From assembly GCA_030951025.1 (NCBI GenBank), contig JAUZQK010000112.1, positions 1-40,651 of the forward strand: DNA of 40,651 nt, given 5' to 3'. The DNA comes from Mariprofundus sp. (GTDB lineage Bacteria > Pseudomonadota > Zetaproteobacteria > Mariprofundales > Mariprofundaceae). The position numbers were made by a program, and so were the translations under genes. This document shows positions 7,848 to 15,657 of the stretch, in pieces (the first letter of the stretch is position 1; each line of letters begins with the position of its first letter). The notes under the pieces were generated by a model that was not told where the DNA came from, ran no database searches, and worked only from the letters and a program-made list of their open reading frames with translations.

Positions 7848-10498
7848 TAGCTGCGTTTACCATGGCACTGTTTATATTTTTTACCTGAACCACATGGGCA
7901 AGCGTCATTGCGCCCAACCTTAGGCTGTTCACGTTTGTAGGTGTGCTGCGGCTCAATCTCCTCATCGCTACCGAGGTTATAATTCACCGGCGTACTCTGC
8001 TGCGGCTCTTCAACCAATGGCGTTTCCTGCTCCAGCTCCACCTGCACACGGTGCATCGCCAGCATGGTTTCTTCACGCACCTTATCGAGCATGGCTTCAA
8101 AGAGTTCAAACGATTCGCGTTTGTATTCTTGGATCGGCTGCTTCTGGGCATAACCGCGCAAACCCACACTCTGGCGCAGATGATCCATAGCCAGCAAATG
8201 TTCTTTCCACAGATGATCGAAAATCTGCAATACCAGATACTTTTCAAAATGGCGCATCTGCTCTGCACCCGTGATGGCCTCTTTGGCTGCCATGTGTGCT
8301 TTCAGTGCCGCATTGATCTTTTCAATCATATCTTCCGATGTTTCCACATCATCTTCAGCCAGCCACGCAGCAGGATCTGCTTCAAGCGTTAAACGCTCTT
8401 TTAATGCCGCTTGCAAATCATCCAGCGGCCATTCTTCCGGATGTCCATCCAAAAACTCCGCCACCAGACGCGCTGCCAGATCGGCCTGCATATCGTCCAC
8501 CACATCGCTGACATCTTCAGCTTCAAGCAATTCACGGCGCTGCGAATAAATCACATCACGCTGCTGATTCATCACATCATCGTATTCCAGCAGCTGTTTA
8601 CGCACATCAAAGTTGCGTCCTTCAACTTTTTTCTGTGAGTTCTCAATCGCCTTGGTGACCCACGGATGCTCGATTGCCTCACCCTTTTCAAAGCCCAGTT
8701 TGGTCATCATGGCTTGCATCTTTTCGCCACCGAAAATACGCATCAAATCATCATCCAGCGACAAATAGAATTGCGTCAAACCCGGATCACCCTGACGGCC
8801 TGCACGGCCACGCAGCTGATTATCAATACGGCGTGATTCATGCCGTTCGGTGCCCAGAATATGCAAACCACCAGCTGCAACCACTTCGGCGTGTTCCGCT
8901 TTGCACGCCTCACGAATCTCTTCGGCTTTGGCTTCACGCTCCGCCGCCGATAATTTTCCCGGCAACGCGGCAATCAACATATCCGGATTACCACCGAGCA
9001 TAATGTCGGTACCACGGCCGGCCATATTGGTGGCAATCGTCACTGCCCCTTTGCGGCCTGCCTGCGATACAATCTCAGCTTCGCGCTCATGCTGCTTGGC
9101 ATTCAAGACTTCATGCTTGATACCGCGCTTTGTCAGCTCTTCAGATAATAACTCGGATTTTTCAATCGAGATTGTACCCACTAGAATCGGGGCATTCTTT
9201 TTATGCACCGTTTGAACATCTTCAATAATGGCATTGTATTTATCTTCCGCATCACGGTAAATCACATCAGGCATATCATTACGAATCATGTCGCGATTGG
9301 TCGGCACAATGACCACTTCAAGCTTGTAGATTTTATGAAACTCTTCCGCTTCGGTATCGGCCGTACCGGTCATGCCGGCCAGTTTATCGTACATGCGGAA
9401 ATAGTTCTGGAATGTAATCGAAGCCAGCGTCTGATTTTCCGGCTGCACAGTCACACCCTCTTTGGCTTCGAGCGCTTGATGCTGACCATCGGAATAACGA
9501 CGACCGGGCATCATACGGCCGGTAAATTCATCAATAATAACCACTTCATCATCGCGCACGATATAATCGACTTCGCGGGTGAATAAAGTATAGGCACGCA
9601 AGCACTGTGTTGCGGCATGCATCAGGTTTACATTTTCAGGATCGTACAAGCTGCCCTCGGGCATCAAGCCTGCTTCACGAAACAGCTCTTCGATATGCTC
9701 GTTACCGACTTCGGTAAACGAAACAGCTTTGTCCTTCTCATCTTTTTCGTAATCCTCTGCAACCAGTTGATTGATCAACAGCGTTGTCTGCGCATACAAA
9801 TCACCCGCAGCTTCAGCAGGGCCTGAAATAATCAATGGCGTACGCGCTTCATCAATCAGAATCGAATCGACTTCATCGACAATGGCATAGTGATGCCCAC
9901 GCTGCACCAGGTCTTCTTTGCTAAAAGCCATATTATCACGCAGATAATCAAAACCGAATTCATTGTTGGTGCCGTAAGTAATATCGGCCGCATAAGCTGC
10001 GCGGCGTTCATCATTGGGGATCCCGTTGACGATCACACCGGTAGATAAACCAAGGAAACCATACAACTGCCCCATGTGTTCAGCATCACGACTGGCCAGA
10101 TAATCATTCACCGTCACTACATGCGCGCCTTTGCCGGACAAGGCATTGAGATAAACAGCCAGGGTAGCCATCAGTGTTTTACCTTCACCGGTTTTCATTT
10201 CAGCAATCTTGCCCTGATTCAAAATGCCTGCGCCGATCAGCTGCACATCGAAATGACGCATGCCCAGCACACGGCTTGATGCTTCACGCACCACCGCAAA
10301 GGCTTCGGGCAACAGATCTTCAACACTGGCTCCATCCTTCAACCGGCCACGAAACTCTTCCGTTTTGGCCGCCAGCGCTTCATCGGACAGCGCCTGCGTA
10401 TCAGCCTCCAGTGCATTCACCGCAGTAGAAATCGGCCACAGTTCTTTAAGCAAGCGCTCGTTACGGCTGCCAAACATTTTGGTTAAAATACTAAACAT
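7847..10498 (-). CDS. secA: Preprotein translocase ATPase SecA
   Basis: An 883-residue motor protein that drives unfolded preproteins through SecYEG. Walker A MKTGEGKT is at residues 101-108. DEVDSILIDEARTPLIISGP lies near residue 210, GTADTEAEEF near the second ATPase domain, TNMAGRGTDIMLG and RGRAGRQGDPG in the IRA region. The C-terminus carries the zinc-binding tail CPCGSGKKYKQCH (C867, C869, C878, H879) used for SecB and ribosome contact. Length agrees with the family (about 850-910). The ATG has GGAG ten bases upstream. I could not identify a SecM-like arrest peptide upstream with confidence; see the gap entry 10499-10875. Confidence 0.98.
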   Translation of the reverse strand: MFSILTKMFGSRNERLLKELWPISTAVNALEADTQALSDEALAAKTEEFRGRLKDGASVEDLLPEAFAVVREASSRVLGMRHFDVQLIGAGILNQGKIAEMKTGEGKTLMATLAVYLNALSGKGAHVVTVNDYLASRDAEHMGQLYGFLGLSTGVIVNGIPNDERRAAYAADITYGTNNEFGFDYLRDNMAFSKEDLVQRGHHYAIVDEVDSILIDEARTPLIISGPAEAAGDLYAQTTLLINQLVAEDYEKDEKDKAVSFTEVGNEHIEELFREAGLMPEGSLYDPENVNLMHAATQCLRAYTLFTREVDYIVRDDEVVIIDEFTGRMMPGRRYSDGQHQALEAKEGVTVQPENQTLASITFQNYFRMYDKLAGMTGTADTEAEEFHKIYKLEVVIVPTNRDMIRNDMPDVIYRDAEDKYNAIIEDVQTVHKKNAPILVGTISIEKSELLSEELTKRGIKHEVLNAKQHEREAEIVSQAGRKGAVTIATNMAGRGTDIMLGGNPDMLIAALPGKLSAAEREAKAEEIREACKAEHAEVVAAGGLHILGTERHESRRIDNQLRGRAGRQGDPGLTQFYLSLDDDLMRIFGGEKMQAMMTKLGFEKGEAIEHPWVTKAIENSQKKVEGRNFDVRKQLLEYDDVMNQQRDVIYSQRRELLEAEDVSDVVDDMQADLAARLVAEFLDGHPEEWPLDDLQAALKERLTLEADPAAWLAEDDVETSEDMIEKINAALKAHMAAKEAITGAEQMRHFEKYLVLQIFDHLWKEHLLAMDHLRQSVGLRGYAQKQPIQEYKRESFELFEAMLDKVREETMLAMHRVQVELEQETPLVEEPQQSTPVNYNLGSDEEIEPQHTYKREQPKVGRNDACPCGSGKKYKQCHGKRS

Positions 10499-10875
10499 GA
10501 TGATGTTGCTCCAGATATAAAACTACAGATGCCAGTAAATCCATCCAGGAATCCACCAACAGCCAAGGCGCGCGACACTAGCATGGCCTGGCACAGCCAC
10601 CAAGAAAGCCTGTTTTTCCAAATGGACAAACGTATGAAAAACGATCCATAAACAGCAAGCAACCACCACAAACACGCAACCGTTTCGCAAGCTCCCCAAT
10701 CATTTGAACGCCTATCATTGCTCACAAACGATGTTGCTTGAAAGGCCAATGCATGATTAACAGAGCAGACCCGATACTTCGATCCCATACTTCACTGATA
10801 CATGAATATACTGAATTCGCTTTCCCCTGTTGCATGGGTACAATAGCGTTATTTACTCACTTTGGGATGACATTC
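10499..10875. other. Intergenic region between divergent secA and the VF530 gene
   Basis: 377 bases without a convincing gene. On the minus strand it must hold the secA promoter and leader. An open frame of 101 codons (10788 down to 10483) runs into the secA start and contains a hydrophobic middle, but it has no ribosome site and an odd composition, so I do not call it a gene. On the plus strand, TTGCAT near 10830 and a TACAAT near 10839 are weak promoter-like words ahead of the VF530 gene. I see no terminator hairpin. Confidence 0.5.
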
Positions 10876-11373
10876 ATGAGCGATGAGATCAACAATCAGA
10901 TCAGCGACGGGATCAGAAATGGGATCAATTACAAGAACAACCCCTTACACGGCGTTAGCTTGAAAAGCTTGTTGATTGAAATAGTAGATCAGTATGATTT
11001 TGAGATACTCTTTGCCTATTTGAATATCAATTGCTTTAAGACCAATGCAAGCATTGATTCCAGTATTAAATTTTTAAAGAAAACGGATTGGGCGCGAGAA
11101 AAAGTGGAAGCCTTCTATTTGTATGAGTATAAAAACTTGCCTAGAGCATCTTATGAACAGTTTGCACTACCGCCAAGGGAGCGCATTATTCCAGAAGAGC
11201 AAGCCCCAGGTGCCCCCAAAGAACTGAGTTTAGAGGATGCTGAACGGTTGCGCGAAAAACGTGCACAGAAATCAGCTGAACGCTTGCGTCAACAGCGTAT
11301 AAGCAAATCAACAGCGCGAGAACCGTGGGGTGAGCAGTCCTCCGGAAAGAAGATTGATCCATGGGCAAGGTAA
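10876..11373 (+). CDS. VF530 family (DUF2132) protein with basic C-terminal tail
   Basis: A 165-residue protein. The first 85 residues carry the VF530 signature: [20 protein letters not shown], then [36 protein letters not shown]530 proteins are small helical proteins suggested to bind DNA, with no settled function. The second half is different, charged and probably disordered or helical, rich in Arg, Glu, Gln and Lys ([19 protein letters not shown]), and ends in [15 protein letters not shown]. That tail is longer than the common 75-90 residue family member. I start at the ATG at 10876 (MSDEIN). An in-frame ATG at 10867 is an alternative, and the open frame runs back to 10738 without a family match. 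Confidence 0.85.
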   Translation: MSDEINNQISDGIRNGINYKNNPLHGVSLKSLLIEIVDQYDFEILFAYLNINCFKTNASIDSSIKFLKKTDWAREKVEAFYLYEYKNLPRASYEQFALPPRERIIPEEQAPGAPKELSLEDAERLREKRAQKSAERLRQQRISKSTAREPWGEQSSGKKIDPWAR

Positions 11374-11406
11374 AGAGTGCTGTCAGCTTTATTCGCAAAA
11401 CAGCTC

Positions 11407-11502
11407 ATGCCAGCCTCCGTTAACAAACATTTTCATGTTGATGTATATGATGAAGCAATAGCATCGGCCATTGCGGATGATGATAGGAGCAAGCATGAGT
11501 AA
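11407..11502 (+). CDS. Possible 31-residue small ORF leading into the HNH gene
   Basis: An ATG at 11407 opens a 31-codon frame whose TAA at 11500-11502 overlaps the start of the HNH gene by eight bases. The product is acidic in its second half and has ordinary composition (Asp, Ala, Val, His). No strong ribosome site is visible before it. The arrangement would suit translational coupling, but a chance frame of this length is also likely. I recognise no family. Confidence 0.25.
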   Translation: MPASVNKHFHVDVYDEAIASAIADDDRSKHE

Positions 11503-11800
11503 TGAGAGCTATAGAGAGCAGGCGTTAAAGCTCTACCCATGGGTGTGTGGTCGCTGTGGTCGGGACTTTGCCGGCAAACAGCTACGTGAACTCACCGTAC
11601 ATCATAAAGATCATAATCACAGCAACAATCCACCCGATGGCAGCAACTGGGAGCTACTCTGTATCTACTGCCATGATAACGAACATCAGCGTTATATGGA
11701 GGCCGATGCGCAAGGCACCGCCAAACGCAACGAGGGCGATCAGGCGACATTCAAAGGCTTTGCCGGACTCAAGGATTTATTAAACAAAGCGGATAAATAA
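11495..11800 (+). CDS. yajD: HNH endonuclease family protein, YajD-like
   Basis: A 101-residue protein built on a zinc-bound HNH fold. CGRCGRDF holds the first Cys pair, LTVHHKDHNHSNN holds the first His residues of the beta-beta-alpha-metal site, and LLCIYCHDNEH holds the second Cys pair and last His. Spacing and the NNPPDGSNWELLCIYCH segment agree with YajD, a small conserved HNH protein of unknown physiological substrate. I chose the ATG at 11495 because AGGAG stands six bases before it. The open frame begins earlier at 11471 but those residues do not match the family. The likely activity is DNA nicking or cutting, inferred only from the fold. Confidence 0.88.
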   Translation: MSNESYREQALKLYPWVCGRCGRDFAGKQLRELTVHHKDHNHSNNPPDGSNWELLCIYCHDNEHQRYMEADAQGTAKRNEGDQATFKGFAGLKDLLNKADK

Positions 11801-11906
11801 GCTGAACAAAAAACTATGGGACAACGATTACCTTCAAGCATCATAAATCGAGGCTTTCCAGCAGCTCAGTAATACGCAATAACGATTATGATCCGTTTGA
11901 TCAGAC

Positions 11907-12167
11907 TTAATGCTTCCTATTGATATAATGAAACACCAACGACACCACGACACCAAAGCCACCGCCGAACAATGCCAAGCCACCGATCATTACCCCTGCC
12001 ATCATTGGCTTTGAGGCATTGTCATGCAATTGCGGCATCAAATATGCCAACATCAACAAGCCAACCACCATCAGCACCGCATAGTTGCGTACCATGCGCA
12101 TCCAGACACCCGTATCGGCAGACTTCTCCATGCACTCATTCTGATTCATCATTTCCTTATCCGGCAT
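11907..12167 (-). CDS. Small two-helix membrane protein, unknown
   Basis: An 86-residue protein that I do not recognise. The first 25 residues are polar and Met-rich with one Cys (NQNECMEK). Two membrane segments follow, near residues 27-46 (NYAVLMVVGLLMLAYLMP) and 56-82 (a Gly-rich MMAGVMIGGLALFGGG stretch). A short HYINRKH tail ends the protein. A strong ribosome site (AAGGAGA) precedes the ATG by about six bases. It lies ten bases after the four-helix membrane protein gene on the same strand, so the two are probably co-transcribed. The neighbouring heme-copper-like gene hints at a respiratory or membrane redox role, which is only inference. Confidence 0.6.
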   Translation of the reverse strand: MPDKEMMNQNECMEKSADTGVWMRMVRNYAVLMVVGLLMLAYLMPQLHDNASKPMMAGVMIGGLALFGGGFGVVVSLVFHYINRKH

Positions 12168-12177
12168 GTTTTCTCCT

Positions 12178-12585
12178 TTATGTGGCGCTATCGGGCACCA
12201 TCAATAACCAGCCCGATGCGAATACCAGCAGGCGAACAATCACAATGCCCAAAAATTGTTTTTGATGTTCATCACGATGATACTTATGTTTATCTCCCAC
12301 CGGGTGCGCCAACATCGAACGACCAGCCAACACCTGCAACACATACAAGGCATAGAGCACCATGATCAGCATCAAATGACTCCAGATCAAAAACGAAAAG
12401 ATCTCACCATCATCAATCAAGCGCTTGCCCCAATCATGGGTCAGGTACAAATAAACAGGAAACAACAGATCAAACACCATCACTGTGATCATCGCAGCAA
12501 TATGAAAACGCCGCTGTTTGCGCCAATACCACGCCGCCGCCAACACCGCGAAACTGATCAATACAAGTATAATACTGGTTGCCAT
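12178..12585 (-). CDS. Four-helix membrane protein, DUF420/b561-like in layout
   Basis: A 135-residue protein with four predicted membrane helices at about residues 3-20, 28-48, 64-87 and 110-130. His residues sit at or near helix ends: FHIAAM, YLTHDW, WSHLMLIM, and a loop with HPVGDKHKYHRDEHQ. That pattern recalls DUF420 and other four-helix heme or copper-assembly proteins, but I cannot assign it firmly. It is divergent from the heme-copper-oxidase-like gene at 12740, and the shared 154-base gap holds a 24-base palindrome. The ATG at 12585 lacks a clear ribosome site. The partner gene downstream is ten bases away. Confidence 0.6.
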   Translation of the reverse strand: MATSIILVLISFAVLAAAWYWRKQRRFHIAAMITVMVFDLLFPVYLYLTHDWGKRLIDDGEIFSFLIWSHLMLIMVLYALYVLQVLAGRSMLAHPVGDKHKYHRDEHQKQFLGIVIVRLLVFASGWLLMVPDSAT

Positions 12586-12622
12586 GGTCAGATACTACGC
12601 AGAGACGATCACATTCGTCACC

Positions 12623-12646
12623 TTTAGACTATTAAGTATATCTAAA
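12623..12646. promoter_or_regulatory. Palindrome between divergent membrane/heme genes, operator candidate
   Basis: The arms TTTAGA (12623-12628) and TCTAAA (12641-12646) are exact reverse complements separated by 12 AT-rich bases that include further partial symmetry (TA/TA). It lies in the shared upstream region of the genes starting at 12585 (minus) and 12740 (plus). It does not match the FNR consensus. The position suits a dimeric regulator controlling both directions. Confidence 0.4.
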
Positions 12647-12739
12647 AAACCTACTACTGTTTGGCTAAACCAGCAGCGATCTGGATAGTCACACGCATCT
12701 TTAATTGCGCTCTATCGCTAAAACGCTACGCTTCGCGCC

Positions 12740-13312
12740 ATGTCCGAGCACTCACCTGAACACATCCCTGAACAAAGCGCCAAGCCAAGGCTAACGCAAT
12801 CGCCTAAGGAGCTGCGCTATCTCGCCAAATTCCTTATCGCTTCGGTGATATCGTTTTTTGTTGGCACCGTGCATGGCGTGCTGCAAGTGATCCCCGGCAT
12901 TCGTGCCTGGCTCGATTCCATTGGCAGCCCTTATGGCGGCCCCGGCCACATGATTGATCCGTTGGCTCACGCCCATATCAATCTGGTCGGCGGTGTAACC
13001 ATCCTCGGCATGGCAATCACCTACTACCTGATTCCAAAAATCACCAACAAACCGCTGTATTCGCAAAAGATGGCCGAACACTCGTTCTGGTGGACCACCT
13101 GTGGTGTGACTGCTTTTTACACGTCATTAATGATATTCGGTATTTGGGAGGGCCAGCTATGGCTCACCACGCCGGAAGACATCCCCGCCATTCATCGTTT
13201 TTATGGCCCGGTTATTTCTATTGCCGCCACCGCTCTGGCTATTGGTTTCTGGGTCTATCTGGCCAATGTATTATTATCCTTTAAAGGCTTATACAAAAAC
13301 CCATCATCATGA
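12740..13312 (+). CDS. Stand-alone heme-copper oxidase subunit I-like (CcoN-like) membrane protein
   Basis: A 190-residue membrane protein with about four helices at residues 28-50, 77-99, 115-135 and 153-180. The second helix opens with LAHAHINLVGGVTILGMAITYYLIP, resembling the low-spin heme ligand helix of cbb3 oxidase and nitric-oxide reductase catalytic subunits. His residues at 45, 70, 77, 79, 114 and 152 could hold heme. A full CcoN has twelve or more helices plus a CuB site, so this cannot be an ordinary terminal oxidase. It is likely a small b-type heme protein, electron carrier or sensor, which is inference. There is no clear ribosome site before the ATG. The stop overlaps the next ATG (ATGA), so the downstream unknown gene is translationally coupled. 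Confidence 0.75.
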   Translation: MSEHSPEHIPEQSAKPRLTQSPKELRYLAKFLIASVISFFVGTVHGVLQVIPGIRAWLDSIGSPYGGPGHMIDPLAHAHINLVGGVTILGMAITYYLIPKITNKPLYSQKMAEHSFWWTTCGVTAFYTSLMIFGIWEGQLWLTTPEDIPAIHRFYGPVISIAATALAIGFWVYLANVLLSFKGLYKNPSS

Positions 13313-13842
13313 GCCCCCGTTTAACATGCGGCTGTCCTTCCGCTTATCCTGACTGGCGCAATGGCGACATCGAGCTCGGCGGCATGCTGGTGCACAGTCT
13401 GAAAATACCGATGTTTATGCACATGCCCATTGGCTATGAAGCCTACCTGGTCAGGCAAAAGGATGACATCGAACGTTTGGAGCTGCATGAAAAATGGCCG
13501 GGTTTCAATTTGACCCGCACCGGTGCTTTGCGCGGCCAGATGTTATGTCCGCTAGAAGAAGAACATTCGCCAGCCCGCAATATTGAAATATTAAAAAACC
13601 CATTCCATTTGCGCGTCCACCTGCTGCGTGGTGATGTGAGCGACATTCGCAAACAAGTCCGCCAGATGCAGTCGGATCTACTCGATGAAGGTTTAATGCC
13701 GAAAGAGCTGTATATGAGCTATCTCACCTGCCCGCTATGTGAAGATGAACGTGGCGGAAAACGCTTGCTACTGATCCGGCGCTGGATTAAAAACGACAAA
13801 CTCAAAGACCGTATCAACAAACAACAGCAGAAACTCGCTTAA
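13309..13842 (+). CDS. Unknown Cys-containing soluble protein coupled to the CcoN-like gene
   Basis: A 177-residue protein I do not recognise. It has two Cys near the N-terminus (LTCGCPSAYPDW), one in the middle (QMLCPLEEEH) and a CPLCEDERGG pair near residue 142, which could together form metal sites. A Met/His-rich stretch (MFMHMPIGYEAYL) lies near residue 35. The C-terminus is basic and helical (RRWIKNDKLKDRINKQQQK). There is no signal peptide or membrane segment. The ATG overlaps the stop of the heme-copper-like gene by four bases, so the two products are made together and may work together. One idea is a cofactor insertion or partner protein, but nothing in the sequence proves it. Confidence 0.6.
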   Translation: MSPRLTCGCPSAYPDWRNGDIELGGMLVHSLKIPMFMHMPIGYEAYLVRQKDDIERLELHEKWPGFNLTRTGALRGQMLCPLEEEHSPARNIEILKNPFHLRVHLLRGDVSDIRKQVRQMQSDLLDEGLMPKELYMSYLTCPLCEDERGGKRLLLIRRWIKNDKLKDRINKQQQKLA

Positions 13843-13965
13843 GCAGCTCCATCAAAAGCATACGCCGCAAAAGATGCGCAGTAGGCAGAGGAAATAATTC
13901 ATTACAAACGTCTCAATAACTTACTGTTGTGTACTTGCAGCTTGAATCCGCGACACAGTAAAAAC

Positions 13966-14337
13966 TCAGCCGCCAGCCAGCTTGGCTTTGATGCCTTCCT
14001 TTTCCAACAACAGCAACACCTTGTCACGATGGTCACCCTGAATTTCAAGCATTCCACTTTTCACTGCGCCACCGCAACCCAATTGACCTTTTAGTTTTTT
14101 CAACAGTGATTTCAGCTCTGGATCTGACATCGATAGACCATCAACAATGCAAACCGTCTTACCTCTGCGCCCCTTCGACTCTCGCCGAATACGTACACCC
14201 TGTTTGTTTGCATTCGTAATATTCACAGCCTTATTTGCTTGATGGCGCGGTTTTTTTCTTTTTACCGCTGTATTGCGCATCGGTTTATCCAACACCCCTG
14301 CTTCAGTAGAATACACCAATCGCCGATCATCATTCAT
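13966..14337 (-). CDS. yciH: YciH/SUI1 family translation-initiation-factor-like protein
   Basis: A 123-residue protein with the SUI1/eIF1 fold signature: KTVCIVDGLSMSDPELKSLLKKLKG, then LGCGGAVKSGMLEIQGDHRDKVLLLLEKEGIKAKLAGG. The N-terminal RLVYSTEAG matches E. coli YciH. An insert of basic residues (KRKKPRHQANKA) makes it slightly longer than the 108-residue E. coli protein. Bacterial SUI1 homologues act at initiation, probably helping IF3-like discrimination, with a modest stress-linked role. I chose the ATG at 14337 because a CAGGTG site lies just upstream and the family starts here. The frame continues to 14391 without family support. It is divergent from msrA. Confidence 0.92.
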   Translation of the reverse strand: MNDDRRLVYSTEAGVLDKPMRNTAVKRKKPRHQANKAVNITNANKQGVRIRRESKGRRGKTVCIVDGLSMSDPELKSLLKKLKGQLGCGGAVKSGMLEIQGDHRDKVLLLLEKEGIKAKLAGG

Positions 14338-14429
14338 AGTAACACCTGCCAATTTTATATCCCTGCCATACAATGCGAGCATCTGTTTCATCTAAGCTTC
14401 AGATAAATTTGTCATCATCGTCAGTTCCA

Positions 14430-14449
14430 ACGTTTAAAAGTTTAAACGT
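14430..14449. promoter_or_regulatory. Perfect 9-2-9 inverted repeat upstream of msrA
   Basis: ACGTTTAAA (14430-14438) and TTTAAACGT (14441-14449) are exact reverse complements around two bases (AG). The repeat ends 18 bases before the msrA ATG and nine before its GGAGG site, in the 130-base gap between divergent yciH and msrA. It could be an operator for a dimeric regulator or an RNA hairpin next to the ribosome site. There is no U tract for a terminator. Confidence 0.55.
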
Positions 14450-14467
14450 AAAGCAGCTGGAGGCTGA

Positions 14468-15103
14468 ATGAAGCTGATAATGAAACAAGTAACACAATGC
14501 CTTTTTGTATGGATGGTGATAATCATGACAGCAACGCCTGTAACAGCCAATGAAGCATCTAGTGCAACGTCCAACAAATTAGAAACGGCCACCTTTGCGG
14601 CCGGCTGTTTCTGGTGCATGGAACATCCCTTTGATGCCATCGATGGGGTCATTTCAACCACATCAGGTTATACCGGTGGCCATCAGGAAAACCCCACCTA
14701 CCAACAGGTTTCTGCTGGCAGTACCGGTCACACCGAAGCCATCCAGATTGTATTTGATCCTGCCAAAGTCAGCTATACCCAACTGCTCGATGTCTATTGG
14801 CGCAATTCTGATCCAACCACGGCCAATCGCCAATTTTGCGATGTCGGCTCCCAATATCGCCCAGGCATATTTTATCACGATCAAAAACAGCACGCTGCCG
14901 CAGAGGCCTCGAAACAAGCCATCGTTGAAAACAAACAGTTTTCTCATGACATTGTAACCGAAATCAGCGCTGCCACCACCTTCTGGCCGGCTGAAGATTA
15001 CCATCAGAATTATTATCTTAAAAACCCGATACGTTATAAATTTTACCGCTACAATTGCGGACGTGATCAACGCCTTGAACAATTATGGGGCAAAGAATCA
15101 TGA
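14468..15103 (+). CDS. msrA: Peptide methionine-(S)-S-oxide reductase MsrA, probably exported
   Basis: A 211-residue protein with the MsrA active site GCFWCME (Cys47 nucleophile, Cys50) and the family motifs GYTGGHQENPTYQQV and STGHTEAIQIVFDP. A resolving Cys candidate is Cys197 in YNCGRDQRL. It repairs methionine-S-sulfoxide in proteins. The first 28 residues form a hydrophobic signal peptide (LFVWMVIIMTATPVTA), so the enzyme is likely periplasmic rather than cytosolic. GGAGG lies four bases before the ATG. The stop overlaps the msrB start (ATGA). Pairing with an exported MsrB means both sulfoxide stereoisomers can be repaired in the envelope. An electron donor for this pair is not encoded in the window. 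Confidence 0.95.
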   Translation: MKLIMKQVTQCLFVWMVIIMTATPVTANEASSATSNKLETATFAAGCFWCMEHPFDAIDGVISTTSGYTGGHQENPTYQQVSAGSTGHTEAIQIVFDPAKVSYTQLLDVYWRNSDPTTANRQFCDVGSQYRPGIFYHDQKQHAAAEASKQAIVENKQFSHDIVTEISAATTFWPAEDYHQNYYLKNPIRYKFYRYNCGRDQRLEQLWGKES

Positions 15104-15615
15104 AACGCAGAACGTTTTTACAGGCAGCACTAGCAAGCGCAGTTGTGCTAGGCCTGCCCCGCTTACTCGATGCCGAGATAGAAAGGAATACCCATATGAG
15201 CGACAGCCAAATCGAAAAAATCACCAAGTCTGATACTGAGTGGCGCAATATACTCAGCCCCCAGCAATTCGATGTATTGCGTAACGAAGCCACCGAACGC
15301 TCCTTTTCCAGCCCGCTGAATAAACAATACGGACAAGGCAGCTATGTCTGTGCCGGCTGCGCTTTGCCACTCTTTGACTCATCCAGTAAATTCGACAGTG
15401 GCACCGGCTGGCCAAGCTTTTTCCAACCCATTGCAGGACATACAGAAATCAAACGCGATTTCAAGATGATACTGCCTCGCTCGGAATACCACTGCATACG
15501 CTGCGGCGGCCACCAAGGCCATGTATTCAACGATGGGCCTGAACCGACCGGACAACGCTGGTGCAATAATGGTGTAGCACTGCGATTCATCCCAGCCGAC
15601 CACAACGAACTATAA
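15100..15615 (+). CDS. msrB: Peptide methionine-(R)-S-oxide reductase MsrB with Tat-like signal
   Basis: A 171-residue MsrB. Zinc ligands are in VCAGCALP and CIRCGGHQGH, the substrate pocket in GTGWPSF, and the catalytic Cys155 in RWCNNGVALRF. It reduces methionine-R-sulfoxide. The N-terminus MKRRTFLQAALASAVVLGLP has a twin-arginine motif and hydrophobic stretch, pointing to Tat export, which fits a folded zinc protein. The ATG at 15100 overlaps the msrA stop. An in-frame ATG at 15196 (residue 33) has its own AAGGA site eight bases upstream and would give a signal-less cytosolic form with the classic family start. The frame also begins upstream at 15085, which I do not favour. Confidence 0.95.
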   Translation: MKRRTFLQAALASAVVLGLPRLLDAEIERNTHMSDSQIEKITKSDTEWRNILSPQQFDVLRNEATERSFSSPLNKQYGQGSYVCAGCALPLFDSSSKFDSGTGWPSFFQPIAGHTEIKRDFKMILPRSEYHCIRCGGHQGHVFNDGPEPTGQRWCNNGVALRFIPADHNEL

Positions 15616-15657
15616 ATCAAGCTTCTCTGCTTCGTGTGATCATGCCAGAGTCAGGCC

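Noticed and set aside
10483-10788. 101-codon minus-strand frame upstream of secA as a gene
   Set aside because: No ribosome site, odd composition (many Cys and Trp) and no family resemblance. Mentioned only as a low-interest place to look.
11361-11423. 20-codon frame overlapping the end of the VF530 gene
   Set aside because: Very short, no ribosome site and fully explained by the overlap.
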